Part shown: positions 41,029-50,280 of the stretch, in pieces
Numbering within the stretch: position 1 is the stretch's first letter
How the letters are laid out: the number at the start of each line of letters is the position of its first letter
Assembly: GCF_000299335.2 (NCBI RefSeq)
Contig: NZ_CP004387.1
Coordinates: forward strand, 1,984,001 to 2,048,000
Source of the DNA: Isoalcanivorax pacificus W11-5
GTDB taxonomy: Bacteria; Pseudomonadota; Gammaproteobacteria; Pseudomonadales; Alcanivoracaceae
Reading direction: 5' to 3'
Length of the DNA stretch: 64,000 bases
The notes under the pieces: model-generated
Databases searched by the model: none
What the model was told of the DNA's origin: nothing
The model's input: only the letters and a program-made list of their open reading frames with translations
Position numbers and translations under genes: made by a program

Positions 41029-41663
41029 TGCGCCGTCAGGCCGGTTTCACCCTGCTTGAAGTCATCATCGCCATCGCCATTTTCGCGCTGATGTACGTGA
41101 TTGCGCAGGCTTCTTTCAGCGAATCCCTGAACAGCCGCGCGATGCTGGCCGAGCACGCCACCCGGCAGGAAACCAAACAGCGTGCGCTGATTTTCCTGGC
41201 CCAGGATATCGAGCAACTGATTGCGCGTCCGGTACGCGACCCGTTCGGTGATCCGCAACCGGCGGTACGCGGCACACTGGAATACTTTGAATTTACCCGA
41301 CTGGGGTGGGCCAACCCGTTCGATCTGCGCGACCGCAGCCAGATGCAGCGCGTCGCCTACCTGCTGGATGAAGAGCAGCGGCTGGTACGCCGCCATTGGC
41401 CGGCGCTGGACGTCAACGTGGGCACCGAGCCGACCGATACCGTGATGCTGGAAGAGGTGGAGACACTGCAATTCCGGTATCTGGGCCAGGGCCCGGAAGG
41501 GGACTGGCAATGGCGCGAGCTGTGGCCGGATGTGGATCTCGAACAGACCCCGCCGCTGTTCCAGGCGCTGCCGAAAAGCATCGAGATGGAAATCCGCATG
41601 GAGGACGGCAGCCGCCTGCATCGCTATTTCCGTACCGTGCTCAATCCCTGGAGCCAGACATGA
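41028..41663 (+). CDS. gspJ: Minor pseudopilin GspJ
   Basis: The 211-residue protein begins MRRQAG|FTLLEVIIAIAIFALMYVI and has 'RALIFLAQDIEQLIARPVRDPFGD', a GspJ hallmark, and 'FTRLGWANPFDLRDRSQMQRVAYLLDEE'. It is a tip pseudopilin. It overlaps gspI by 1 base and gspK by 4 bases. Confidence 0.94.
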   Translation: MRRQAGFTLLEVIIAIAIFALMYVIAQASFSESLNSRAMLAEHATRQETKQRALIFLAQDIEQLIARPVRDPFGDPQPAVRGTLEYFEFTRLGWANPFDLRDRSQMQRVAYLLDEEQRLVRRHWPALDVNVGTEPTDTVMLEEVETLQFRYLGQGPEGDWQWRELWPDVDLEQTPPLFQALPKSIEMEIRMEDGSRLHRYFRTVLNPWSQT

Positions 41664-42721
41664 GGGGCGCGCGGCAGCGGGGCATGGCGCTGATGGTGGT
41701 GATGATGATGGTGGCCCTGATGGCCGTCGTCGCCACCGAAGTCATGTTCCGTCAGGACCGTTTCCGTGCCCGCACGGAAAACCTGACCGACTGGGACAAG
41801 CGCTACCAGTACGCCATCGCCGCCGAGACCGTGGCGATCCAGGCGTTGATCGATGACCTGGAAGATGACCGTCTTAACAATGCGCTGCTGGATGACTGCA
41901 TCGAGGAAACCTGGGCCGTGAGCCTGCCGCCGACTCCTTACGAGGATGCCGTGCTCAGCGCCACCGTGCAGGACCTGCAGGGCCGCTTCAACCTGAACTG
42001 GCTGATCGCCCAGCAGGGCAACGAATTCGTCCGTGACGAACTCTGGCGCGAGCGGCTGGCCGCACTGCTGGGCAACACACTGGTTGATCCCGGCAAGGCC
42101 CAGGTGTTATCACACGAACTGGCTGACTGGCTGGACAGCAACAATATCGTTGACGGGGTGGAAGGCGCGGAAGACGCCGAATACCGCTGGCGCCGCACAC
42201 CCAATGGCCCGGTGGCACACGAATCCGAGATGCGCGCGCTGCGCAGCATGACGGCCGCCGACATTCCGTCGGCGGCGTTCTGGAGCCTGTTCACGGCGTT
42301 GCCGCCGGGCACCAAACTGAACGTCAACACCGCCTCGCTGCCGGTGCTGGATGCCCTGTTCGCCGATACCGTGGGCGAAGCGGGCACCCAGCAGATCAAG
42401 ACGCTGCGCGAGGAGGCGGCCATCACCTCGATTGACGAGCTGATGGCGCAGGCGCCGTTCGCGGCACTGGAAGAGCAGCAGCGCACACAGATCGCCGAGC
42501 GGCTGGACGTGCGCTCGAGCTATTTCCAGGTGATGGTGGATGTACAGCACAACGACCAGCGCAGTCGGCTGGTGACGCGATTGCAGCGGCTCGAACAGGG
42601 CCCGACCGAGGTCTTCAGCCGGCAACTGGTGCCGATCCTGGGACCGCTCGAACCGCCCTGCAATCCTTTCTACAATGAGGCCACGACACAACAGACAACC
42701 GGTGCCGACAATGAAGGATGA
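41660..42721 (+). CDS. gspK: Minor pseudopilin GspK
   Basis: The 353-residue protein begins MRGARQRG|MALMVVMMMVALMAVV. It lacks the Glu5 of other pseudopilins, as expected for GspK, and carries the large alpha-domain with 'NLNWLIAQQGNEFVRDELWRERL' and 'NVNTASLPVLDALF'. GspK caps the pseudopilus. The frame is open upstream to 41396 but within gspJ. It overlaps gspL by 11 bases. Confidence 0.94.
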   Translation: MRGARQRGMALMVVMMMVALMAVVATEVMFRQDRFRARTENLTDWDKRYQYAIAAETVAIQALIDDLEDDRLNNALLDDCIEETWAVSLPPTPYEDAVLSATVQDLQGRFNLNWLIAQQGNEFVRDELWRERLAALLGNTLVDPGKAQVLSHELADWLDSNNIVDGVEGAEDAEYRWRRTPNGPVAHESEMRALRSMTAADIPSAAFWSLFTALPPGTKLNVNTASLPVLDALFADTVGEAGTQQIKTLREEAAITSIDELMAQAPFAALEEQQRTQIAERLDVRSSYFQVMVDVQHNDQRSRLVTRLQRLEQGPTEVFSRQLVPILGPLEPPCNPFYNEATTQQTTGADNEG

Positions 42722-43862
42722 CAGCACAATAATTTACCTGCCTGCCGGCACCCTGCGCGTGGAAAGCCCCGACGCAGTGACGGTCGCCTGGCATGTGCCC
42801 GGCGAAGGGATCAGCCGCGGTACCCTGAGCGACGCACTGGCGACGCTCAGTGGCCCGGTGCGCGCCGTGCTTTCCTCGGGGGATGTCCTGCTCACCAATG
42901 TGGAACTGAGCAAACGCCAGGCGCGGCACATGCAGAAAGTGCTGCCGTTCCTGCTGGAAGAATCCCTGCTCACCACCACCGATGACATGTGGTACGCCCA
43001 CGGCAAGCCGGTGGACGGCGCCTACCCGGTGCTGGCGTGTGAACGCGACGGGCTGGAGCAACTGCTCGACTGGTTCGCGTCGGCCGGGGACATCACCCTG
43101 CTGGGCGCCTGGGTCGACGCGGACCTGCTGCGTGGCCACGCCCCCTGCGTGGCGCGGCTGGACAATGACCTGCTGTGCATTCCTGCGCCGGGCCAGGCCC
43201 TGGTGCTGCCCGCGACGGAGCTGGAGCAGATACCCGTACTGCTGGGCATCGATACGGCCGAGTTCACGCGCATTGATCATCTCGAGGCACTGTTCAGCGC
43301 TTTTGCGGAAGGGCTGCAGGGGGACGTGATTGCCCTGCTGCACAGCGACCTCCGGCCGGCGGTGGAACACAGTGGCTGGCGTCAGATGATGCAACCCTGG
43401 TGGCCGGTGACCCGGCTTGCCGCCGGTGTACTGATGTGTGTCTGGGTGCTGCTGCTGGTGCAGCAATGGCAATACAACCGTGCGGCCGAGGCGCAAGCGG
43501 CCGAAGCGGTGGCGCTGTATCAGGAACTGTTTCCCGGCAGTTCGCGGCCACAGCTGCTGCAGCGGGAGTTCCGCACGCAACTGGAACGCCTCGGTGGCGG
43601 CGGTGCCGGCGCCGGCTTCCTGACGTTGATGGCGCCGGTGGGTGACATCATCGGTGGCGCCACCGACCAGGGCGTGACGCCGCGCCGGGTGCAGTTCGAT
43701 GAACGGGAAAACACATTGCTGGTGGACATTACGGCGAAGGATTTTTCTGTGCTGGAAAGCCTGCGCGAGAAAATGCAGTCGGCCGGCCTCAGCGCCGAAA
43801 TCGGCACCGCGCGCAGTGAAGCCAGCGGGGTGACGGCACGTATGCGGGTAGGGCAGGGCTGA
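42711..43862 (+). CDS. gspL: Type II secretion protein GspL
   Basis: The 383-residue bitopic protein has an actin-like cytoplasmic domain (~1-225), one membrane helix (~230-250, 'LAAGVLMCVWVLLLV') and a periplasmic ferredoxin-like domain. GspL recruits GspE to the platform. The start MKDDSTIIYLPAGTLR (42711) lies inside the gspK end. gspM follows after 2 bases. Confidence 0.9.
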   Translation: MKDDSTIIYLPAGTLRVESPDAVTVAWHVPGEGISRGTLSDALATLSGPVRAVLSSGDVLLTNVELSKRQARHMQKVLPFLLEESLLTTTDDMWYAHGKPVDGAYPVLACERDGLEQLLDWFASAGDITLLGAWVDADLLRGHAPCVARLDNDLLCIPAPGQALVLPATELEQIPVLLGIDTAEFTRIDHLEALFSAFAEGLQGDVIALLHSDLRPAVEHSGWRQMMQPWWPVTRLAAGVLMCVWVLLLVQQWQYNRAAEAQAAEAVALYQELFPGSSRPQLLQREFRTQLERLGGGGAGAGFLTLMAPVGDIIGGATDQGVTPRRVQFDERENTLLVDITAKDFSVLESLREKMQSAGLSAEIGTARSEASGVTARMRVGQG

Positions 43863-43864
43863 TC

Positions 43865-44395
43865 ATGAACGAACAGATTCGGGAAGCACGCGAACAGACA
43901 CTCAAGGCACTCGAACCGGCCCGCCAATGGTATGCCACGCTGCAGTACCGCGAGCAGGTGGCGGTGGCGGTTCTCGGCGCCGCGCTGGTACTGATGCTGA
44001 TCTATCTGCTGATGTGGAAGCCGGTGCTGGATGCGCGCCAGGCGGCGGTACAGCGCTACCTGTCACAGGCCCAGGTGGTGGACTGGATGCAGGACAACGC
44101 CGAGGTGGTGCGCGCTGCCCGCAGCGGACAGCGCAACACACCGACCATGCAGGGCGACTGGATCAGCGTGATCAACGCCAGCGCGTCACGCGCCGGGCTG
44201 ACACTGCGCGGCTTTACGCCGGAGGGCAACGACGCTGCCCGCGTGCAGCTCGAGCAGCAGCCATTCGCCCCGGTGATCACCTGGCTGCAGACCCTGCAGC
44301 AGGAGCAGGGCGTGCGGGCCGCCGCCGTGGAAATCTCCACCGGCCAGACGCCGGGTACCGTCAACGTGCGGGCGACGCTGCGACGGGGGAGCTGA
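43865..44395 (+). CDS. gspM: Type II secretion protein GspM
   Basis: The 176-residue protein has a short cytoplasmic N-terminus, one membrane helix (~33-52, 'VAVAVLGAALVLMLIYLLMW') and a periplasmic ferredoxin-like domain. It partners GspL. Its TGA overlaps the ATG of the following gene. No gspN, gspC, gspD or gspO is adjacent. Confidence 0.9.
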   Translation: MNEQIREAREQTLKALEPARQWYATLQYREQVAVAVLGAALVLMLIYLLMWKPVLDARQAAVQRYLSQAQVVDWMQDNAEVVRAARSGQRNTPTMQGDWISVINASASRAGLTLRGFTPEGNDAARVQLEQQPFAPVITWLQTLQQEQGVRAAAVEISTGQTPGTVNVRATLRRGS

Positions 44396-45828
44396 TGCCG
44401 CACACCGGCACACGCCGATTGTCAGGTGATAGCCGCATGCCATCAGGTGTGCGGCTTTTGCTTATGTTGCTGCTGGCCGGCCCGCTGCTGCCGGTGCAGG
44501 CCGCACCGGATGTGCGTGGCGTCAGTGACCTGCGCATTCTGGAACTGCATGCCAATACACTGAAGCTGCCGGACGCCACGCCGGCCGCAGAACTGTCCGT
44601 GGTGGTCTGGCGCGACGGCGCTTTCCAGCCCGTGGTGTTCCAGATCGATCCGGTCGGCGACGCGGACATGGTCTGGTTCGAGGAAGGGGAACTGGACCGT
44701 GATGCGCCGGCAGCGCTTTTCACTGGCGACGACCGGTTGCTGCTGCGATTGCGTGATGCCGGTGTTCAGGCGCCAGCGGACGCTGCACCGGCGCAGGGCC
44801 GCATCCTCAGCGAACTGGCCGTGACCGGCAGTGATGATGAGCGGCGTTATTTCTACATCGCCCGTTCCGACCCGCGCCGGGATGACAGCTGGTTTGTACA
44901 CCACGACCTGCGCACCGGCACGACCATTACCGACAGCTACCAGCTGGTGGTGGACCCGGACAACGAACTGAACTGGCAATACCTGGGGTATGACGGCTAT
45001 CGCGGCGAAGGCTCGATCATCGATACGCTGAAAATGCGCATGGCCGCCGGGTTCCTGAACCGCCATGCCAGGGTGACGCTGGACAACACCAACCTGCGGC
45101 CGACCCTCACTGGCTATAAATCCGGCCCGCTGCGCACCGTGATGCACCTGGAAACCCGTGTCGTGCTGGCCGGTATCCCGGTGATGAAACTGCACGTGCA
45201 GGCGTACCGCTATCCGGATCACTACGAGGCGCACACCTACGCCCGGGTGCCAGGCCTGTACCGGCGCACGCTGCGGGCACCGGAAGTGTCCGTGACCATC
45301 GACGGCAACGCGCAGTACGGCGCCACCGTGCAGACTGCCCGCAGCGGGCCGTTGCGCGGGCTGGTGGACGGACGCATCGACGACGAGGAGCGCCAGATGA
45401 TCGAGCGCGGCCTGAGTTCGGACGAAAGCTGGATCCTGTTTGACTCCGGCAAGCAGTTCATCCTGCTGGCCGAACTGGACGTGCCGGACAATCTCAGCGG
45501 TATCCCGCTGGCCCTGGTCTATCAGGACGATCCGCATCTGGCGGTGGAACCGGAGCAGTTTCCCGGGCAGCTGCCAAACCTGGGCTATGCCCTGCGAGGC
45601 TGGCCGGAGGAACAGGAGATGCGTTTCGCGGTGCGCATGCTGTTCGGCAGCGACCTGCACGGCATGGCCCCGGAAGATTACGCCGACGCCCGTACCCTGA
45701 CGCCGGCGCTGCAGGTCACTCCGTGGCCGCGCTCAGTGCCGGCAGCGGCAATTCCTCAAGCCCTTCCTGAAGCGGCAGGCGAAGCGCGCCTTCCAGCTGC
45801 GCCCGACTCCACCAGAACGACGGATTGA
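44395..45828 (+). CDS. Exported protein of unknown function downstream of the T2SS genes
   Basis: I do not recognise this 477-residue protein. A signal peptide is clear when read from the internal ATG at 44437 (MPSGVRLLLMLLLAGPLLPVQA), while ATG 44395 overlaps the gspM stop and adds 14 residues. The mature part looks beta-rich, with 'DDSWFVHHDLRTGTTITDSYQLVV', 'GFLNRHARVTLDNTNLRPTLTGYKSGPLRTVMHLETRVV' and 'ESWILFDSGKQFILLAEL'. No catalytic motif or cysteines are obvious. Translational coupling to gspM suggests a role in or with the secretion system, perhaps as an outer-envelope component or a substrate. The last 37 codons overlap the convergent hydrolase and are low-complexity Pro/Ala/Arg. 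Confidence 0.75.
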   Translation: MPHTGTRRLSGDSRMPSGVRLLLMLLLAGPLLPVQAAPDVRGVSDLRILELHANTLKLPDATPAAELSVVVWRDGAFQPVVFQIDPVGDADMVWFEEGELDRDAPAALFTGDDRLLLRLRDAGVQAPADAAPAQGRILSELAVTGSDDERRYFYIARSDPRRDDSWFVHHDLRTGTTITDSYQLVVDPDNELNWQYLGYDGYRGEGSIIDTLKMRMAAGFLNRHARVTLDNTNLRPTLTGYKSGPLRTVMHLETRVVLAGIPVMKLHVQAYRYPDHYEAHTYARVPGLYRRTLRAPEVSVTIDGNAQYGATVQTARSGPLRGLVDGRIDDEERQMIERGLSSDESWILFDSGKQFILLAELDVPDNLSGIPLALVYQDDPHLAVEPEQFPGQLPNLGYALRGWPEEQEMRFAVRMLFGSDLHGMAPEDYADARTLTPALQVTPWPRSVPAAAIPQALPEAAGEARLPAAPDSTRTTD

Positions 45829-47392
45829 AGGCGTACTGCCAGCTGTAGCCGTACACCACCAGCCCGACCCGGTCACCGGCCTTCAGCGGCACGGATACCG
45901 GCGGCAGGCTTTCGCGGTACAGGCCCTTGGCCGGCAGCGGTGTCAGTTGCTCGCTGGCAACCTGTACGCGGCGCTTGCCGGCATGCTGTACGCCGATCCC
46001 GACGAACACACGGGTGCTGACGCGGCTGGCAGAGCCGCTCAGCCGCAGGTCGATCTCGGGTGTGCCCAGCAGCAGCTCATCATCGCGCTCGGCGACATAC
46101 ACCGGCACAAAACGTGGCCGGCCACCGCCACCGTTCGGGCGCAGCTGGCGCAGGTCACGGCCGGGCCAGAAACCGCGGAAGATATCCGAGCCGACATCGA
46201 ACGGCACCATCAGCCATTCAAACAGGCCGGCGAAAGGAATGTTGACCGCGCCACTGCTGAGCGGGAAGGCGTCCGTTTGTGTCGGCAGGCCACCCAGCTG
46301 CATGCCGGTGTCGTAGTCCAGGGCGGCACAGAAAGCGGGTACGGTGGTATCCCCGTCGCGCAGTTTTTCGTCCCACCAGCTCACGATCATGTCCACCAGC
46401 GGGCGTTCTTCGCCGTTGCAGGTGAGGGTGTCTTCGGTATTGAACAACGGCTTGCCGGACCAGCGTTGCGTCGGCCAGGGCAGGATATGCCCGCCCTGTA
46501 TCGCCAGCAGCCGCGCCTCACGACCGCCGGCTTCGAAACAGGCCTGATTGGCCTGCGCATGTTCAATGCCGAACAGTGAATCGCGGAATCCCTGGATCAA
46601 CAGCGCATCGGCCTGCGGATACTGGCCCTGCTCACAGAAGCTCACCGGGCTGTGGGCGCGCAGCATACGCCGTGCGTCCGGCGCCAGAGTGCCACCGAAA
46701 GCACTGCGGAACGGTTTTTTCACCGCCATGCCGAAATCGAAACCACTGGAAAAGGTGCCAAGGGTAAACAGGTGCGCGCCCCACTGGCTGCGCACATGGT
46801 CGTGGGGTGCGAAGCCATCGGCGAGGTCATACCAGGTGGCGATCGGCACCAGTGCGGCAAGCCGGTCGTCACGGATACTGCCGAGAATCTGCGCGCCGCC
46901 GCCGTAGGATTCGCCGATCATCCCCAGCGCCGGACGGCCGTCCGCGAGGGTGCGAATGGCGGGCAGGTGCGCCAGCGTCCAGTCGATCACGCTGCTGACA
47001 TCGCGCACTTCATGATCCGGGCTCATCATGTGCACCTTGCCGTCACTGCCGCCGAAACCGCGCTGGTCGTAGAACACCACCCAGTAACCCTGGCGCCAGG
47101 CGGCGATGGCCGCCTGGCCGGTGAGCATGGTCTTGCCGTAGATCGAAAACGGCCGTTTGGCGCGGAAGCCGCCGAAGCCGTGGGTGGCAATGATCACCGG
47201 CGCGGTGTCGCCGCTGGCCAGTGCCGGCTGATAGACTGTCGCGGTCAGCATCAGGCCGTCATGGGTGGGAATCTCCACCTGATAACGGTGCGCCTCCAGT
47301 GGCTGGCTGACGGGGCCGGGCGGCACGGAGGGGAGGGTGGTGGCGCAGCCACCGAGCAGCATCACAACCAGCAGGGCCAGTGCATAGCGCAT
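45716..47392 (-). CDS. CocE/NonD-type alpha/beta hydrolase lipoprotein
   Basis: The 558-residue protein is a predicted lipoprotein (MRYALALLVVMLLGGCA; lipobox LGGC). An X-Pro dipeptidyl-peptidase-like alpha/beta hydrolase domain follows, with 'ATHGFGGFRAKRPFS', 'VVFYDQRGFGGSDG', the nucleophile elbow GMIGESYGGG, and a C-terminal beta-jelly-roll region of the CocE/NonD class ('FVPVYVAERDDELLLGTPEIDLRLSG', 'YSWQYAFNPSFWW'). Substrate is unknown; it could be an esterase or peptidase at the outer membrane. It is convergent with the unknown exported gene and overlaps it by 113 bases. It is divergent from the DUF1461 gene. Confidence 0.82.
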   Translation of the reverse strand: MRYALALLVVMLLGGCATTLPSVPPGPVSQPLEAHRYQVEIPTHDGLMLTATVYQPALASGDTAPVIIATHGFGGFRAKRPFSIYGKTMLTGQAAIAAWRQGYWVVFYDQRGFGGSDGKVHMMSPDHEVRDVSSVIDWTLAHLPAIRTLADGRPALGMIGESYGGGAQILGSIRDDRLAALVPIATWYDLADGFAPHDHVRSQWGAHLFTLGTFSSGFDFGMAVKKPFRSAFGGTLAPDARRMLRAHSPVSFCEQGQYPQADALLIQGFRDSLFGIEHAQANQACFEAGGREARLLAIQGGHILPWPTQRWSGKPLFNTEDTLTCNGEERPLVDMIVSWWDEKLRDGDTTVPAFCAALDYDTGMQLGGLPTQTDAFPLSSGAVNIPFAGLFEWLMVPFDVGSDIFRGFWPGRDLRQLRPNGGGGRPRFVPVYVAERDDELLLGTPEIDLRLSGSASRVSTRVFVGIGVQHAGKRRVQVASEQLTPLPAKGLYRESLPPVSVPLKAGDRVGLVVYGYSWQYAFNPSFWWSRAQLEGALRLPLQEGLEELPLPALSAATE

Positions 47393-47480
47393 GGCGGTGA
47401 ATCCTCTTGTTATTGTGTATGGTGTTTGTCGTTATTCAAAAAAAGTGCCGCGCTTGCGGACAACAACCTGAGCAGTTTCC

Positions 47481-48233
47481 ATGGGTGGACAACACACTGA
47501 ACGTCTTCAGCAGACCGGGCGCGGCCTGATCTGGCTCGGCTATAGCCTGTGCTGCGTCTGGCTGGCGCTGGCGCTGGCCTGGTGGCTCTACGCGCGCATC
47601 GATTACAGCTATCCACTCTGGTACGACGTGCTCGATATCGACCGGCATATTGCGGAATACGCACCGCACAATGCGCGCAAACCCGGTTTCGCACAATTGC
47701 CGCCCGAGCAGCATTATCAGGCATTTGCGCAAATCAGCCGCGCCGTCCACGACAACGGCAAGGGGCTGGGCGAAATCGTTTACCGCGGCCCCGGCGGCCG
47801 CGACATCAGGTTGCTGGACCGCGATGAACGCGTGCACCTGGAAGACGTCGCACGGTTGCTGAGGCTGGGCGGTTACAGCGCATTGATCGCGTTGCTGGGC
47901 TGGTTGCCGCTGGCTATGGCGCTGGCTCGTACCGGGCTGCCGGGCTGGCGGGCACGGCTGGCCGGCGCGGCGCTGACGGCGACACCGATTGGCCTGTGGT
48001 TGCTGGTCAGCGGGCCGAAAGCCGTGTTCTATCAACTGCACATCTGGATGTTCCCGCCGGAGAACCCCTGGTTTTTTTACTGGGAAGAATCTTTGATGAG
48101 CACACTGATGAAAGCACCCTATCTGTTCGGCGGTATCGCCGTGGTGCTGGCGGTGGTCGCCGCACTGGTGACGCCGTTGTGGTATGTCGCCGGCCGGGCG
48201 CTCGCCCGCCGGATCGGGGGAGCGAACGCTTGA
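47481..48233 (+). CDS. DUF1461-like integral membrane protein
   Basis: The 250-residue protein has about five membrane helices (~16-38, ~125-147, ~155-180, ~215-240) and the pattern of the DUF1461/TIGR01906 family, including 'YHDR'-like loops and an aromatic 'HIWMFPPENPWFFYWEESLM' segment. The family has no established function. Its stop overlaps the TTG start of the next gene (CTTGA), so the two products are made together. Confidence 0.7.
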   Translation: MGGQHTERLQQTGRGLIWLGYSLCCVWLALALAWWLYARIDYSYPLWYDVLDIDRHIAEYAPHNARKPGFAQLPPEQHYQAFAQISRAVHDNGKGLGEIVYRGPGGRDIRLLDRDERVHLEDVARLLRLGGYSALIALLGWLPLAMALARTGLPGWRARLAGAALTATPIGLWLLVSGPKAVFYQLHIWMFPPENPWFFYWEESLMSTLMKAPYLFGGIAVVLAVVAALVTPLWYVAGRALARRIGGANA

Positions 48234-50215
48234 CCGCATTGATCGAACCGTTGCTGCCGGCGGCTGATGCAGCCGCCGAGCGCGTACAGCAGTGGGCGGC
48301 CATGGGCCTGCCGGTGCCACCAAGCTGGCGTGTCCGGGGCGATGCCGTCCGCAGCATGGGCGCCGGCGAACTGGCCGATGCGCTGGCTGCCGCCGCCGGC
48401 GGAAATGATGAGCGCTATTGGGTGCTGCACCAGGGACCGGCCACACCGGGTTCGCAGCGCGAATCGCTGCTGAACCTGGATTCTGACCGAGCGCTGGCCG
48501 CCGCGCTGCTGCAATTGTTTCACCGGCCGGACGCACCGGCGCAGGTCATTGTCCAGTCGCTGCCGGCACGGCAGGCCGCCGGGGTGCTGTTCACCCGGCA
48601 TCCGGTACGGCAGGACCTGGAGCATATCGTCGTCGAGGGTGTGGTCGAACACGCCGGCAGTGACCCTGCACGGCTGATCCTGCACCGCGACGGGCACGTG
48701 GCCTTCAGCAGCCAGGATGATCCTCTGGGGCAGTGCGTGGGCGCACCGCCGTTCACCCAGCTTGCAGACCATCTGCGCAGCCGGTTCGATCGGCCGCAGG
48801 CCGGTGAGTGGATCTACGACGGCCGGCAACTGTGGCTGGTGCAGACGCTGCCGGTGGGCTCATTGCCACGGCCGGATGAGGCCTGGAGCCGGCGCGCCGG
48901 CTTCGGCCTGTGGCAGCAGGCTGTCTCGCCGCTGTGGTACACGCTGGCAGGCCGCTGGCTGAAGACCGCGTTCTGGCGCCCGCTCGGCGAGCGGCTGGGC
49001 TGGCGCGAGCTGGGCAATATCGAGCCGTACCGGCGCCAGCACAGCCATATCTATTCCAACAGCCGGTTCTTCCAGCGCCTGCTGGACGAAGGCCGTCCAG
49101 AGATGAATGAAGCCATGCCGCCGGCCTGGCGTCCTGTCACGCCGCCGGCGCCACGCGGGCGGCACTGGCGCCGTGACGGGCTGCGGCCCTGGCTCGCAGG
49201 CCGGCAACTGCGCAACCTGAGCAACCAGCTGCAGCGCCTGGGCACCAGCGATCCGGCGCTGGCGGACCTCGAAGGGCAATGGCGCCGGCTGATGCAACTG
49301 GATCGCCTTGGCGAAGCGCTGGCGGCCATCGAGGGCTGGCTGGCCTACTGCCAGGCGCCGGACGCACACGGCGGGGATGCCGCAGCGCGTCTGGGCCACC
49401 TGTTGCCACCCGCACACCGTGACGCACTGATCGCGCTGGGCGAGGGCAGCGCCTTGCCGGACGGAGCCGGGCTCGGGGCAGATCCGGTTATGCCACGTTT
49501 CGGCGAACAGCCCCCGGAGCTGGCCCGGCTGCTGGACGTGCCGGCCGACCGGTTGGCGCGGCTGAGCGCACTGTCCCGCAGCATGCCGGGCCTCGCCGCC
49601 CAGGCTGCCGGGCTGCGCGAACAGCTCGGCAGCGCCCTGCGGCGCCTGCTGCTGGGCATGGGGCAGGTACTGGTAGCCCGCGGGCGCCTGGTGCGCGACG
49701 AAGACATTTTCTTTGTCTATTTCGACGAGTTGTGGCTGCTCTGGCAGGAGCAGGGCAGCCGCCGGCCCGACGCCGAGACGCTGGGCTCGCGCAAGGTGCG
49801 CTTTCTCACGGACGCCTACCAGGGAGCGCCGGACTGGATCATCGACCAGATCGCCTATGGCGCGCGGCTGGACCAGCGCGAGCGCCCGGTCCTCAATGGC
49901 CGCGCCCTGGTGCCGGGCAAGGCCAGCGGCCCGGCCCGCCTGGTGCACTCCGGCTGGGCCCTGTCGCAGGTGCAGCCGGGTGACGTGCTGGTGCTGGATC
50001 AGTGCGACAGCGGCTGGTTGCCGTGGCTGTGCCTGGCCAGCGGGCTGGTGCTGTGTGGCCACGATCCGGACCAGCCGGCGGCACTGCTGGCGCGCCTGCT
50101 GGGGATTCCCTGCATCATCGGCGTTGACGACGCCATGCATTGCCTGGTCAGCGACAGCCTGCTGCAGCTGGACAGCGCTGCCGGCGTGATTACCCGGGCA
50201 GGGCCTACGACCTAA
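48230..50215 (+). CDS. PEP-utilising-enzyme-like protein, probable pseudoenzyme
   Basis: The 661-residue protein has an N-terminal region like the PEP synthase/PPDK nucleotide-binding domain ('QSLPARQAAGVLFTRHPVRQDLEHIVVEGV'). A mostly helical, Trp/Arg-rich central region follows. The C-terminus is a PEP-utiliser swivelling domain ('GKASGPARLVHSGWALSQVQPGDVLVLDQCDSGWLPWL', then 'AALLARLLGIPCIIGVDDAM'). The catalytic SH of the family motif (S-H-A-A-I-V-A-R-E) reads Q615-P616, so the phosphohistidine is absent. The start is TTG 48230 overlapping the DUF1461 stop, with GGGGGAG upstream. It is shorter than PpsA (~790). The biochemical role is unknown. Confidence 0.75.
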   Translation: MTALIEPLLPAADAAAERVQQWAAMGLPVPPSWRVRGDAVRSMGAGELADALAAAAGGNDERYWVLHQGPATPGSQRESLLNLDSDRALAAALLQLFHRPDAPAQVIVQSLPARQAAGVLFTRHPVRQDLEHIVVEGVVEHAGSDPARLILHRDGHVAFSSQDDPLGQCVGAPPFTQLADHLRSRFDRPQAGEWIYDGRQLWLVQTLPVGSLPRPDEAWSRRAGFGLWQQAVSPLWYTLAGRWLKTAFWRPLGERLGWRELGNIEPYRRQHSHIYSNSRFFQRLLDEGRPEMNEAMPPAWRPVTPPAPRGRHWRRDGLRPWLAGRQLRNLSNQLQRLGTSDPALADLEGQWRRLMQLDRLGEALAAIEGWLAYCQAPDAHGGDAAARLGHLLPPAHRDALIALGEGSALPDGAGLGADPVMPRFGEQPPELARLLDVPADRLARLSALSRSMPGLAAQAAGLREQLGSALRRLLLGMGQVLVARGRLVRDEDIFFVYFDELWLLWQEQGSRRPDAETLGSRKVRFLTDAYQGAPDWIIDQIAYGARLDQRERPVLNGRALVPGKASGPARLVHSGWALSQVQPGDVLVLDQCDSGWLPWLCLASGLVLCGHDPDQPAALLARLLGIPCIIGVDDAMHCLVSDSLLQLDSAAGVITRAGPTT

Positions 50216-50280
50216 GGCGGGACGCGCGGACATCCGTGCTCCCGTACACTGGGCCGGATGTCTGCCTGCCGGAGAAACCC

